DNA of 64,000 nt, from NCBI GenBank assembly GCA_013399115.1, contig VXAA01001233.1, positions 124,001 to 188,000 on the forward strand, written 5' to 3'. The notes below the pieces were generated by a model. It was not told the DNA's origin. It was given only the letters and a program-made list of their open reading frames with translations, and searched no databases. Position 1 is the first letter of the stretch. Each line of letters opens with the position of its first letter. Position numbers and translations under genes: made by a program. Below are positions 49,820 through 61,260 of the stretch, in pieces. The DNA comes from Anseranas semipalmata. Lineage: Eukaryota > Chordata > Aves > Anseriformes > Anseranatidae.

Positions 49820-50230
49820 ATTCTACGCAGGCGCCCGCGTTGTCCTGCGAGGACGCAGAGGTGCGGGATGTTCTGCAAGACGAGGCCCTGAGCCACGGCT
49901 TCCCCGTGTCCCAGGACAAAGCGTGGATGAAAAAAAGGAAGAAGGTGCCCAAGGACCAGCAAAGGAAACGCAGGATGTGACCATCAGCCCAGCGAGCCCA
50001 AGAGGAGCCTGGATCCCCTGTCCCGGCTGCACCTCCAGCTGCTTCCCAGCACCCGCCTGAGCCTCTCCTCTCCCCACAGATCCCCGCAGATCCCCGCAGA
50101 TCCCCGCAGCTCCGTACCGAGCCATCCCCTCCCCTTCTCGCCGCGTGCCTGCCAGGCGGGAACCAACACGCACAGCCCCTCCGCACGAGGAGGTCACAGA
50201 AGCCTACGAGACCACATCGCCCGCCCAGCC
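49820..50230. other. CpG-rich island with short tandem repeats
   Basis: GC-rich sequence of about 400 bases with clustered CpG. It contains a 10-base tandem run (AGATCCCCGC units) at about 50075-50112. Minus frames of 160 and 124 codons overlap in different frames with Arg/Gly-rich low-complexity translations. I do not call a gene. Confidence 0.55.
50075..50112. repeat. 10-bp tandem repeat (AGATCCCCGC)
   Basis: Three to four consecutive units of AGATCCCCGC with slight end variation. Confidence 0.9.
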
Positions 50231-50272
50231 TCAGCCTCTGGCTCTCCCAGCAGCCAGCGGGGATGAAGCCCA

Positions 50273-50290
50273 CTCCTCCTCCTCCTCCTG
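50273..50290. repeat. (CTC)n triplet run
   Basis: About six TCC/CTC triplets. Simple sequence. Confidence 0.8.
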
Positions 50291-50559
50291 CGTGCAACCA
50301 CGAGCATTACAGAGCCTTCTGGTGCAAACCACACATTTCCAGGCTGTTATGTCACTGGGCAGGAAGGCAAAAAGCAAAAATGAGTATTTCCCCAAAAAAT
50401 CCCTTTGAGGATAATTCTGCTCTTTCATCATCATAAAGAATTCCTCGTCTTTATTTCACATTTTCATGAATTTGTAACCAGCCTGTCCCCGCATTCATTC
50501 AGAACATCACACGGTACTCGGGTACCTCATTTATTTCACAGACCTCGCTGCACGGCATG

Positions 50560-50810
50560 GCAAGATACCCCCCGGTACATCCCTGGAAAGCCCGTCACAT
50601 CGCTGTGCCGTACGTCACGGTGCCGTGACAAGCAGACCTCCTGGCTTCTTCTGCAGCGCTCGCCTGTCCGCACAGCCGGGAGGCTGCAGCTCTGCTGCCG
50701 AAATGGCTGAGCACGAGGAGGAGCATGCAAACGCCCGGCAAGGATGCAGAAGAGATGCACAAGGCCAGGCAAGCAGGTACCAGCACCCCGGCTGCCCGCA
50801 CACGCTTCTC
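50560..50810. other. CpG-rich patch
   Basis: Moderately CpG-dense patch. Overlapping frames of 60-101 codons lie on both strands, with no recognisable domain. Confidence 0.45.
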
Positions 50811-51329
50811 TGTTAGGTTGGCATCTATCCACCTATTAGCTGCTGAAAAGCACCAACCATTTCTAAAAACACCTCCTGTATGGTCTGCGTGACCACGGAG
50901 CAGGTTACGCTGCTAGATATTTTTGCCAGGAAAAGAGACAGGCCACTTCATATTTCTGGTGCACAATCGATATCCAGCCTACAGGGCTCCGGGAAGATAA
51001 AACTGCGTTATTACTGCAGGAGAAGGCTCTGATGGCTTCAGGAAAAAATCCCTCACCATATAAGGGCTGCGAACATTTTCCCACTTAAGACAACGTGTGG
51101 GATCATATTCACAGACACAGAAATATGTTCTGTTCCCTGACACCCACAAGTCCTAGAACACCGGGCTGAAGTGCTGGCAAGAATAAGAACCATTTGTTAA
51201 GTACAAAAAATGTCTCACATAATTAGAGAACTGCTGAAAGCTACCAATTTAGTCCTCAGGCTTTGAAATTTAAGAATTCTTATTGTAACACCAGCCAAGG
51301 CTTCAGTATGCCTAGCGCTGGAAACGCCT
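50811..51329. other. Non-coding interval, no gene seen
   Basis: Mixed-composition sequence without notable open frames or repeats. Confidence 0.45.
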
Positions 51330-51960
51330 AACACACGCACCATGCGGCCCGATCAGCGTATCAAACACCCGAGGCAAAATTGAACCGGAGGCACAAAGAG
51401 GCTTCGTCACCGCCCAGACACCACCCCAGCAGGTTTTATGGCAACAACGAAGGGCAGCTGCCCCGCGGGCGCCGGAAACGTCTCCCAAGCGCCCACCGGG
51501 GATGAAGAGCAGCCCCGGCCCGAGCGACTCGCCTGCGGTCAAACGCCGAGAGCCGCACAGGGGAGGTGGGAGCGTGGTGCTGGAAGCAGGGCACACGGCG
51601 CCTGAGGGTTCGTCTGACCCACCCGGCAGTGGGGTGCCCTGCGAGGAGCGGACACCGGGGGCTGCCGGGCTGGGACCCTGCAGTCGCAGCTCCCGGCCCT
51701 GCCGCTGCCGCCACCAGGAGCCAGGAGCCGAGCCCCGCTCCTGGCCGCAGAAGGGCCCCGCGGCTGCCAACCGACCGCTCCTCACCTGGCCAGCGCCCTC
51801 CAGGCCGCTGGGGCTCAGCTCCCACCGGGGCTCGGCTCCCACCAGGGCTCGGCTCCCACCAGCTCCCCCAGCCCCAACCGCGACTGGGACCCGACGCCTA
51901 CCAGCGATGAAGGAACGCGCGTCAGAGCAAGGGAAGGCAGCGCTGGCGATGGCCTCTCAC
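51330..51960. other. CpG island
   Basis: A hand count gives about 46 CpG in 51481-51960, with high GC content. Frames of 114-176 codons are open on both strands in several frames at once, so their length is a composition effect. It includes a 17-bp tandem repeat (51810-51860). By size and density it is a plausible promoter island. No transcript structure could be read. Confidence 0.7.
51810..51860. repeat. 17-bp tandem repeat, three units
   Basis: Three consecutive 17-base units of the type GGGGCTCGGCTCCCACC at 51810-51826, 51827-51843 and 51844-51860. They differ by one or two bases. Confidence 0.93.
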
Positions 51961-52129
51961 GTAACCCTTAACACAAATAAACTATAAATTCGTTACAGAA
52001 GTGGGTTCCTCCAAGAGCAGTTTCTGGTATGCCCCGTTTCTTCCAAGTTTCCCTAAGCCAATTGCAGTCAAAATTTTAAAAGCGTAAAAGAAGACAACAA
52101 CAAAGAGGTATTTTCAAATCAGCAGCTGA

Positions 52130-52320
52130 AAAACAACCGAAGTCAACCCAAGCTCCCAGTTCAGCTCGGCTCCCCCCTGCAGAGCAGCCCTCCCCGGGGC
52201 GCGGACAGCAGCGACGAGACTCGAGGGCAGCGGCCGCAGCCCTGCTGCTGGCAGGCGGACGGGCACACGCTGCTCGTACGGTGCTCGCGATGCCGCGCAC
52301 CATCAGCTCCCGAGATCACG
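52130..52320. other. CpG-rich patch
   Basis: Dense CpG cluster of about 190 bases. The 75-codon minus frame across it is Ala/Arg-rich with no recognisable domain. Confidence 0.5.
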
Positions 52321-52899
52321 TGGATTTCTGCTTATCAAGATGCTCCTTAAAAACCTGTTCTATACCTGCAAGCCTGCTCTATTGATTGCTCTATTTATAG
52401 TCCATGTCGTACCTCTCAAGCATCAAACCTCAGTGACAAACCAAGCACCAAAGATTTCACAAGCATGCCTCTACATCCTAAGCACATCGCTGCGAAGCAT
52501 AGTAACGACTGGCAGTCGACATGACGTAAATGCTGTACGGCTGCTCCCAGCGTGGGAACTTGCGCAGCAAGCACGGACCCACAGGAGTCCCACCCACCGC
52601 CTCACATCCCCATCGTTGGGCCTGATCACACCATGGCGTTGTGTTTCACCCAACCAAGACAGACTCGATTTTTTCTGCCCATTGTCCCCTGGCTCTGTGC
52701 TTTTAAAATGATAAACCTGCTTTCCTCAGATTCTCTTTGCTCCAGCTCTCATTTTCATTTCTTTTTCCCCAGCAAAATATTTGGAAAAAATGGCATTTGT
52801 CTCTGATAAGCTTGAACTCCCGTGGCTGTATTTCTGTTTCACTCTGGACAGTGCATTAAGGGGAGGATGAAAGACATTCTCCTCCTTCTAGGGAAAGAG
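52321..52899. other. Non-coding interval, no gene seen
   Basis: AT-richer sequence. A 123-codon plus frame (52340-52711) has a hydrophobic N-terminal part but no recognisable family and no conserved-looking motif. A chance frame is the simplest reading. Confidence 0.45.
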
Positions 52900-53095
52900 C
52901 AGCCTTCCCGAGCCGACGGCTTCCCTTCCCTCNTGGGCAACGGGGCCTCCGGCGCGAGGCCGCAGCCAGCCCAGCTCGGCCCCGGCCACGCTCGTGCCCC
53001 TGGCCACGCCGCCACCCGCCTCTGCCTCCGCCGGGGCTTTCGAGCAGCTCGCGCTCGAAGGCGGGCATCCGCCCCGTGAACATGCACAGCGAAAC
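52900..53095. other. CpG-rich patch with one ambiguous base
   Basis: CpG-dense patch of about 200 bases. Position 52933 is N, the only isolated unresolved base, so frames crossing it are uncertain. Confidence 0.5.
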
Positions 53096-53329
53096 ATGTA
53101 GGATTTATCTGCTATCAACAAATTGCTGCATTCCCCGAAAAAGGAAAAAAAAAAAAGATCTGACAAAAAGCTAGCAGTTCTGAAGGACTTGTCCTAGGAT
53201 TTGATGCAATCTGCCGTGCCGGCAAATTAAAGCCTACAGAAACCATGCTAAAATTAGAGAGAGCTGAGATGAAAACCAAAGACACACGGTGGCTCTTGCA
53301 AATCTTTAAATAGGGCTTAATGCAACACT

Positions 53330-53720
53330 GAGGTGCTTGGTCCATGCTCGGCTGACGTCCACCGAGGCCGTTAATTTGCACTATAGGGTAGCACAGACTG
53401 CTCCCGGGACAGCTTCCCACCCTGCCCTTCCCGTGGCTACCGGCCATGGGGCCTTGCAGACAGCGGCCCAGCGGCCCAGCCCAGTTCCAAGTGCCCATTC
53501 TGGGTCCAAAGGAGTCGCACGCCCTTACCTGGGGGCACACGTGTCCCCTTGTGCCCTCCTGCAGCGGGTCCGACTGCAGGCAGTGGGGTCCGAGCCGCCC
53601 AAGCAGGGCCCCTCAGCTCGCCCCCGGGGGGCTCTCACCCACCCTGCCGCCGCTCAGCGCCTCAGGATGCGGCCCCGTGCCGGCCGGGCAGCTCGGCACC
53701 ACGATCTGCCGTGCCGAAGC
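53330..53720. other. GC-rich island
   Basis: GC-rich with scattered CpG. Plus frames of 142, 128 and 90 codons overlap in three frames, as expected from stop depletion. No domain is recognisable. Confidence 0.45.
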
Positions 53721-55019
53721 AGTTCAGTGCTCTGCTGTACTCTGCACCACTGGCGTCTGCTCTGAGACCAGTGCACAGCACCATGGCTCTGTGCAGACGC
53801 AAATGCCTCAGGGGCTATTAATTGCTCGTTAATCTGAAGTTTTGTGGCTTTAACAGCCTGCGCACGCTGCCACCTCAAAATATTCCAGAGCTAGTGGACA
53901 ACCTGCCTTTCAAAACCTCATTTGGTAAGCAACCACTACCTCATCCATTTTTAATCCATGGTTAAGAAGCGTTTGTAAATTCCTGTGGGACAAAGGAGCA
54001 AAGAATTTGCTCACGACCTCCTCCTGGTGACGGGCTGCCACGGCGGTGGCAAGCTCTGTCCGTGCCGTGTCCGGCAGCTGTCCCCAGCCGGGCTCCGCAG
54101 CGAGCAGCGCGTGCTCCCCAGCTGCCGGGCCCTGCTTGTTACGCACCCAGTGCACAGAGAGCAATTAGCCATGATTGCCTCTCCTTCAGGAACTGCAGGA
54201 ACCGGCTTAATGTAAAGCCAGTTTTATGTTTTTCATATTATTCGTGTAATAAAAATGCGCAGAAAAGCTCCCCTGTGAGATATCTAAAAAAACACTTTGC
54301 ATCACCGAAAAACAGTTTTACGCATCAAACCCTGACGAAGGTTAAAGTTCACAGGGACACCAAGCTAGAACGACACATCGAGATCTGTGGTGACAAGGTC
54401 ATTAAATTAATGCCGTTATTCCAGTATGCACTGCTGGAAAACGAGGAAACCTTCTTTCACTGGGATTGCATGAAAAGAAAAATACATGACCTCCCCCGGA
54501 GCCTGACTCCCTTTCCTTCCCGTACAACACACACCTAGGAACCGAAGGAGCATTAAGATTCTGGCAGAAGAGGTCGTGTTTTCCAAGATGTGCAATTTAT
54601 CTATAATTACGTAGATACTGAAACGAGCTGTTCCTATTTCTTTAACAAGTCTTGCTACTTCCAAAAAAGTGGCTGCAATATGCGCCGTGGAGGTTGCCAT
54701 GGCAAGCATACATTCCCTGTCGAGCGCCTGAGCAAGCAGATGCGTAACGGCAAAACCCACAAGATTAAGTCACTTCTCTCGTCACGTACCGATGAGGAGG
54801 AAAATGCTTCACATTTCATCTCTTCCGAGAGATGAAAATTACTCAGAACACCTGAGGTTAAAACCAAGGGTGGCACGTGGCTGGAGGGGTTAGCTGAAAT
54901 TCACAGATGCACGACAGCAAAATGAAGGGACTGAATGGGAGTTACCGCATTCCAAAAAGGGCCAGGATGCCCATCAGTTTTATTTCCCTAAAATCAAGGA
55001 ACTTCCGACAGCGCTTTCA
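53721..55019. other. Mixed-composition interval, no gene seen
   Basis: A short CpG cluster at 54020-54150 is followed by AT-richer sequence. A 158-codon plus frame (54062-54538) and an 81-codon plus frame (54590-54835) are open in partly AT-rich DNA. Their translations are basic and have no family I recognise. Confidence 0.4.
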
Positions 55020-56560
55020 CCAACACGACCCTTCCCCGGTGCAGCCTCGCAGGAACAACGGGCAGGCGTGGCCACTGCCCTGGAGCGCTGGGCGCAGCGG
55101 GGCTCTCCGCGCCCCGGCCGGAGGGGTCCCGGGGGAGACGCAGCGCCGAGACCCCGCTCCCGGCTGGGTCTGCTGGGTTCTCTCCCGGGTCCTGGGTCTG
55201 CTGAGCGCAGCGGGAGCAGGGCCGAGCCCGTGCCCGTTGTCCCGAGGCTCCCCGCGCCCCAGCGCCGAACTTCCAGCACACGCTCGCCTTCTTCCGAGCG
55301 GCCGAGATTTAAAACCCCGGCTGTGGCGGAGGAGGGATGGCAGCATCTGAGCCACATGGGGACGAGGGAAGCCGCGGGTTCTGGAAGGGTACGGACTGCG
55401 CTGCCTCGGAGGCGCTGCCGCATCTCGCCACGGCTCTCCGAGGCGCCGGTGCCTGGGGAGCGAGGCGCAGCCACGGCAAAGGGCGCGGAATTTTCCAGGA
55501 GCCGCGCCGCGGGCGGGCCGAGGGGCACGGCAGCGCAAGCNNNNNNNNNNNNNNNNNNNNNNNNNNNNNNNNNNNNNNNNNNNNNNNNNNNNNNNNNNNN
55601 NNNNNNNNNNNNNNNNNNNNNNNNNNNNNNNNNNNNNNNNNNNNNNNNNNNNNNNNNNNNNNNNNNNNNNNNNNNNNNNNNNNNNNNNNNNNNNNNNNNN
55701 NNNNNNNNNNNNNNNNNNNNNNNNNNNNNNNNNNNNNNNNNNNNNNNNNNNNNNNNNNNNNNNNNNNNNNNNNNNNNNNNNNNNNNNNNNNNNNNNNNNN
55801 NNNNNNNNNNNNNNNNNNNNNNNNNNNNNNNNNNNNNNNNNNNNNNNNNNNNNNNNNNNNNNNNNNNNNNNNNNNNNNNNNNNNNNNNNNNNNNNNNNNN
55901 NNNNNNNNNNNNNNNNNNNNNNNNNNNNNNNNNNNNNNNNNNNNNNNNNNNNNNNNNNNNNNNNNNNNNNNNNNNNNNNNNNNNNNNNNNNNNNNNNNNN
56001 NNNNNNNNNNNNNNNNNNNNNNNNNNNNNNNNNNNNNNNNNNNNNNNNNNNNNNNNNNNNNNNNNNNNNNNNNNNNNNNNNNNNNNNNNNNNNNNNNNNN
56101 NNNNNNNNNNNNNNNNNNNNNNNNNNNNNNNNNNNNNNNNNNNNNNNNNNNNNNNNNNNNNNNNNNNNNNNNNNNNNNNNNNNNNNNNNNNNNNNNNNNN
56201 NNNNNNNNNNNNNNNNNNNNNNNNNNNNNNNNNNNNNNNNNNNNNNNNNNNNNNNNNNNNNNNNNNNNNNNNNNNNNNNNNNNNNNNNNNNNNNNNNNNN
56301 NNNNNNNNNNNNNNNNNNNNNNNNNNNNNNNNNNNNNNNNNNNNNNNNNNNNNNNNNNNNNNNNNNNNNNNNNNNNNNNNNNNNNNNNNNNNNNNNNNNN
56401 NNNNNNNNNNNNNNNNNNNNNNNNNNNNNNNNNNNNNNNNNNNNNGCTGCCCTGCCCGTGCACCTGCGGGCCGGCGGGGAGCGCTGCCCCGGGCCCGCCG
56501 GTTGCTGGCTTTCTGCGGCTTCCCCCGGTGCTCCGAGGGCAGCTGTGGCAGCTGGCGAGG
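55020..56560. promoter_or_regulatory. Strong CpG island interrupted by an assembly gap; likely promoter or first-exon region
   Basis: A hand count gives about 62 CpG in 55021-55540 at roughly 70% GC, close to the number expected without CpG depletion. CpG-dense sequence resumes at 56446 and fades after about 56560. The missing 905 bases lie inside the island, which fits the known dropout of extremely GC-rich sequence in bird assemblies. In vertebrates such islands usually mark transcription start sites. I cannot tell the strand, the start site or the gene. The 384-622 codon frames spanning the gap arise only because N is translated as X. Confidence 0.65.
55541..56445. other. Assembly gap (905 N)
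   Basis: A run of 905 N. The flanking sequence on both sides is very GC-rich. Whether the length is real or estimated cannot be known from the sequence. Confidence 0.99.
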
Positions 56561-57829
56561 GCAGGTGCTTGTCTGTTCGGTGGCTGTCACGCTTTGTTTC
56601 CAAATGCACCAAAACTCTGGGAAGCGGAGGTGGCACCTGGCGTGGTGCCTTGCCGGCCTCCTCTCCTTCCCCGTCACCACTGTGCTTGCTGCTTGCTCGG
56701 GCGGGCGCTGTGCTGTGAGGCTGTCACCTTGCTCTCCCGGCACCACGGCATCCGCCCGGCATCGGAGAGGGAAGGCGTTTGGTAGGAGCTGGAAGAGGAT
56801 CACGGGAGGGTTTGCACCAGCGCTGAGCTCTCCATCCCTGGTCCACATGGCTAACTCCTTGGTGGAGATAACTGATGCCTGCTGTCACCGTCTGCAGAGC
56901 GGGGACTGAAATCTGGCCCGGACCGGTTTTCCTTTCTGAAACATCTTTTCCTTTCTGAAGGGGGTGGCGGATAGCTTGATGTCAGCAGGGGCCTGGGGAG
57001 GGGTCTTCAACGTTAGCAGCTCGCCACCAGCCACGGTCCTGCCTGCACCTGTGGGGCTCCCTGCGCTGAGCAGGGGCTGCTGCAGCATAAAGCGTTCTCT
57101 CAGTGCGAGCACATCAAAGAGGAGAAGAAGCCTTTGCTGTTACAACCAGTGGCACATGAAAGCAGCGCGCTGCCATCTGGCACGCTGCGTGCACACGGGC
57201 TCTGACCCGCCGGGGAAGGCAAACGGCCGCCTGCGGGAGCGGTGGGTATGGCAGGGACAGCTTCTGGGGGGCAGCTGATGGAAATCTACCTCCCAGGAGA
57301 GCCGCTGTAGAATGAGATGCGGTTTTTTTTGTTAGAATGAGGAGTTCCTCTCCCTTCATGTGTATTCCCTGAAGTCCTGCCAAACATCTCCAAGATCTTG
57401 CAAGACAAAAAGACTTGCAACTGGGAAACCCCTGTAGCCCTTACCTACAAACACAGCCCAGGCTTTCTCCCCAGTAAAGACAAGTGTTGAGTGGGAGAAA
57501 CCCAGGGCCATGCCCCGGGGAGCTGCAGGATGCAGCTGGGGGCAGCACGGCTGCTCGGGGGAAAGCCCCGTGAGCCGGGGCCCGGGAAGGCGGTGGCCTG
57601 GGGCATGGCACGGGTGGGAGGTTGTGCTCCGGGGTTAGGGCTTGCTTCCTGCTTAACGGTGTGAGGTCTTGGCTGCTGTCACCAGACCATCCCCTTCTGG
57701 ACACCCTCCCTGAATTCCTGTCCCTTTTTGCAGCACGGGTTGGCAATGGGTTTGGCCTTTGCATTGGTGGAGTTATGAGTACAAATGGTTTTCGCTCCTT
57801 CCAGCTTGTCCCCCCATGGCGAGATGGGC
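56561..57829. other. GC-rich non-coding interval, no gene seen
   Basis: Moderately GC-rich with fewer CpG than the island. G-rich runs occur at about 57505-57620. Frames of 86-122 codons on both strands have no recognisable domain. Confidence 0.45.
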
Positions 57830-58150
57830 CGGGGACACCCCCGGAGCAGCGCGTGGGCGGCCGTTTCCCATATGCAGCCGTACCGCAGCCCCAGCCACCC
57901 CAGCAGCTTTCCCCGTGTGCTCCTCATGGCTGCCGCTTGCTTTCAAATGCTGAAAGCCCCCCGATGCGGCCCTGGGTGCCGCTCCCCTAAAGCTGCGAGG
58001 TGAGGGTGCGTGACAGCCTCGGAAATGCCGGAGCTGCACGCGCGAGGGCTGCGCTGGGCTGGGCTTGCTGCTGAGCCGCTTGGCCTGGTAACGGGTGCCC
58101 AAGGGCTGCTTTACTGTGGGCTTTTCGCACAGCGTCGCTGGGTGCCAACC
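57830..58150. other. CpG-rich patch
   Basis: CpG-enriched, GC-rich patch of about 320 bases. Overlapping frames of 60-145 codons lie on both strands. No gene is recognised. Confidence 0.45.
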
Positions 58151-59099
58151 AGCTGCTGCACCACACTGCTGCAGAGAGCACGGGAGGCATTTGCAGTGAA
58201 GAACTCCCAAATCGGCCTCTGGCGATCACTGATGAAACAGCGTGCGGTCAGGCCAGGGTACGGCATCCCTGCGAGCGAGTACAAAGGGGGTGGGAGAAAA
58301 GCCCGGTGCTTTTGCTAGCTGCTTATCAGCGTGTGCGGGTTGTTGGTCCTGTTTACAGATAGCACTGAAGTGGTTCATCTCAGACACAGAGCATCGGGAA
58401 TTATGGAGTTTCCTCGTGGTTTCGCTTCCGCTAAGGATGTTCCGCAGGGACGTGCCAAGCCGAGGCAAGCGAAGCGCAGGCCAAACGATCTGCTTTCGGA
58501 GAAGATGTGGATCCGGGGTACGTCGCAAGCACGGCTTCGTGCACAAAGTCAGTTAGTTGCACAGGCACATAGCCTGGGCTTCAGCATGGGTAGTTAAACC
58601 TATTTTCACTGACACGTACCTAGAAGTAACCCCACTCCGTACTGATTTCTATTCATTTGTACGTCTGGCTAATGAAAGTTTTAAAATCATGAAATTCCTT
58701 CAGCAAATTCTGTTGGGAAGCTGGATGTGCTCCTTGTGTGGATTCTGCAAATTTGGGTTCACTGGCATCTGCTGGAGTTACACCAGCGTGGGAAATCGGA
58801 GCATGTGCTTAAGACTGATAGCACCGAAATTTTTTTTCTTCTCATTTGTAAATAGCCTGAAATCTATGGAGAAGTAGTAGTTACTAATGACACAGTTCCG
58901 TACACTTAATAAATGGTGGTGCTACGTAGCTTTGAAAATTTCCCAATCCATTTTTCCTTTCTGGCAACAAGCATCAATAGGTTCTGGAACAAGAACCACC
59001 AATAGCCGACCTTCCTCCTGGGGGTCCGGGGGAACAAAGCGGAGCTGGGAGGGCGGCTGGGCAGGAGCAGCCCTGCCTGAGCCAGGGGTCGGTGCATCG
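58151..59099. other. Non-coding interval, no gene seen
   Basis: AT-richer toward the middle. The segment at about 58755-58805 faintly resembles an ancient amniote interspersed repeat. A 106-codon plus frame (58557-58877) has no recognisable family. Confidence 0.4.
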
Positions 59100-59100
59100 C

Positions 59101-59160
59101 TGCACCAGCACCGCCACCACCATTGCCACCAGCACCGCCACCGTCGCCACCATCGCCACT
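59101..59160. repeat. Imperfect CCACCG/CCATCG-type trinucleotide repeat
   Basis: About 60 bases of CCA, CCG and CAT triplets with interruptions. In one plus frame it would read as a His/Arg-rich run and in one minus frame as a Gly/Val/Ala-rich run, but no supporting gene structure is visible. Confidence 0.85.
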
Positions 59161-60089
59161 TCGTGTCAATGCAAAGGCGCACGTGCGTGTCCCGGAGGCA
59201 GCCAGCGCTTACCCATTTTCTGACACTGGGAAGAAAAAGGCTATGAGATTTCTGAGGTCTCTTAGTCCTTGGAAAAAAACAGGCAGAGTGACAGTGCCGT
59301 GACACAGGGGGCAGTTGGAAGAAGGAATAGGTGACAGGAGCAGGCTTCACCTGGATGGTCCTTTGTGCCTTTCTGTTTATCACAGAATTTAGGAGATTGC
59401 ACAGAGGTGTGAAAAAGTATAAGTAAGATCAATTAACTATTTTAATGGAAACCTGAAAAGCAGAGTGGTCCGAGACTCGGCTCCAAGCCTGGCTTGACCC
59501 GTGCAGCTCCCACCTCCACAGGGCGGGCTGCCACCCCAGGAGCACTTGCACTGGTCCATCTCCAGCATGATTTGGGGGTTAGCATTATAAATGAAGTATT
59601 GCAAATGTTTTCACATTAGCAGGAAATCAAGTGTTCTATCAATGCTTTGTGAGCTTTTGTCTCTCCCGCACTGAGCTCTAAGGGCAGACTGGAGCTACGA
59701 CAAGCTCATGAGCTACAAGAAACTTTGGCCAAGGTCGATATGAAAAGCTGACTGCAAGTGGAGAGGAGTGAGGGATGCCGAGGGGTTGAGGTCTGGTCTG
59801 GGCACTCACTGGAATAATGTCAGATATCTGCATCCCTGCGCCCTTTCCAGGGCCAATTTGCATGAAGTAGGTCAAAAAATGAACTTGTGTTGTATCAGGT
59901 AAGGTAAAAAGCGAACTTGTCCTAAGTGTATGGCATCAGCAGGCGACTACGTCGGAAGTCACACCTCTTTTCCAAAATGGAACAACTCACTTCTCCTTGA
60001 CAGCGCCGTTATTTCATCTGTAATGTCTGGAAGCACTTTAAAAGCCGGCTGTAAAGCACAACGGCCAGGCCTCTTAAACCACTCGCTCC
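59161..60089. other. Non-coding interval, no gene seen
   Basis: Mixed composition without recognisable repeats or notable open frames. Confidence 0.45.
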
Positions 60090-60400
60090 TCCCTGCGGGG
60101 CGAATTAAGCCCCTCGCCCTCCCGGCCAGCGGGCGCTGGGGCAAGGCCGCGGCCCCTGCGCCCGGATGCGTCCCCGCGGGAGCGCGGTACGGAAACGAGC
60201 CAAGGTGCTTCTCCATTTACGGGTGTTGCAACCGCTTTCAGATCTTTTTTAAAAGACTTAACATTGCGGGCATCACGCTGGGCTGCTGGACGCAGGGCAG
60301 TCACGAGGTGTCCCGCTTCCCTGGCGCTGCCCCCAAGCACGGAGCTGCCGCCCCTGCTCTGACCGCCCGGTGGTGCCCAAAAGCCCTCGCTCCTGTTCCA
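60090..60400. other. CpG-rich patch
   Basis: CpG-dense at 60090-60200, GC-rich to 60400. A 189-codon plus frame (59930-60499) passes through, opposed by minus frames of 85-88 codons. It has no recognisable domain. Confidence 0.5.
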
Positions 60401-60899
60401 GTTCCAACCCGGAGAAGGCTGAGCTCTCCAGGTCGGTCCAGCAAAAAGTATTCAGATGTCTGCTTCAAGCCTAATTACAGCTGTCTCTCAAATTCGTAAT
60501 TTCATCTAAATTTGCCACAATTCATGCATGACCTTCCCTGTCAGAGCCGCCGTACGAAGAACAGACGAAGGTCACTCCTAACTGCTGCGAACGTAGGGAA
60601 ATTAGTGTGGCTTTGATGCAGAGGCTTCCCAGCAGCGTTTTGTGTCAGCGCTGGCAGAGCTGTTGGCTGGTACCTTCGTGCTGTACCTCCCATCAAAGCA
60701 CACACACGGCGCTTTCCGCCGAGTGCAGGGGGAAGCGAATTCGGCTTCCTTCCTCTGCTGCAGTGGGCTGCACTCTGCAGCAAGCGTGTGTCAAAAATAC
60801 ATTGCAGACACTGCAGCAGGAACAAACGCTCTCCACGTGCGCCGGCGTATTTCCACACAAGCAGTCTGTGTTTATTCCCCGGTCCACAGCCTTCTGCCC

Positions 60900-61260
60900 T
60901 TCACGGCCCTTGCGTCCCTCCCGCCCGCACAGCACGCGCCGTGGGGGCGAGGTGCCGGGGGCAGCGCGGCCGAGCCCCTCGCCCGCAGCTCCGCGCCCCG
61001 GAGCGCTCCGCATCCGAACGTGCAGAATAGCACCGGCGCCGCAGAGTAATCCTGCGACAGATTTGTAATAAAATGGCAGTAAGAGCGGGGACCGTGCCAG
61101 CCGTAAGGAGGGAGCCGGGTGGACCTGCGAGGACAGGCTCAGGGTCCGGCGAACGCTCCATGTCAGCTAGCACCGGGCGTGGGAGCGCACAGCTGGGGCC
61201 CCGCGCTCCGTCCCGAGCAGCAGCAACGCCGGCCGTCGTCACTTCGTGTCCCCAGGTGAG
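60900..61260. other. CpG island
   Basis: A hand count gives about 45 CpG in 60901-61254, high GC content and sharp edges. Frames of 80-177 codons overlap on both strands. It is part of the island cluster on the right side of the window and a plausible promoter or alternative promoter. Confidence 0.65.

Noticed and set aside
51312..51987. 176-codon minus and 161-codon plus frames
   Set aside because: They lie on top of each other in a CpG island. Length is explained by stop depletion.
54980..56909. Open frames of 384-622 codons spanning the N run, on both strands
   Set aside because: They are artefacts: the 905 N are translated as X and cannot stop. Only 50-200 real codons remain at the edges, in CpG-rich DNA open in several frames.
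59101..59160. His-rich coding repeat
   Set aside because: The triplet run reads as His-rich in one frame, but there is no conserved frame context or splice structure. Simple sequence is sufficient.
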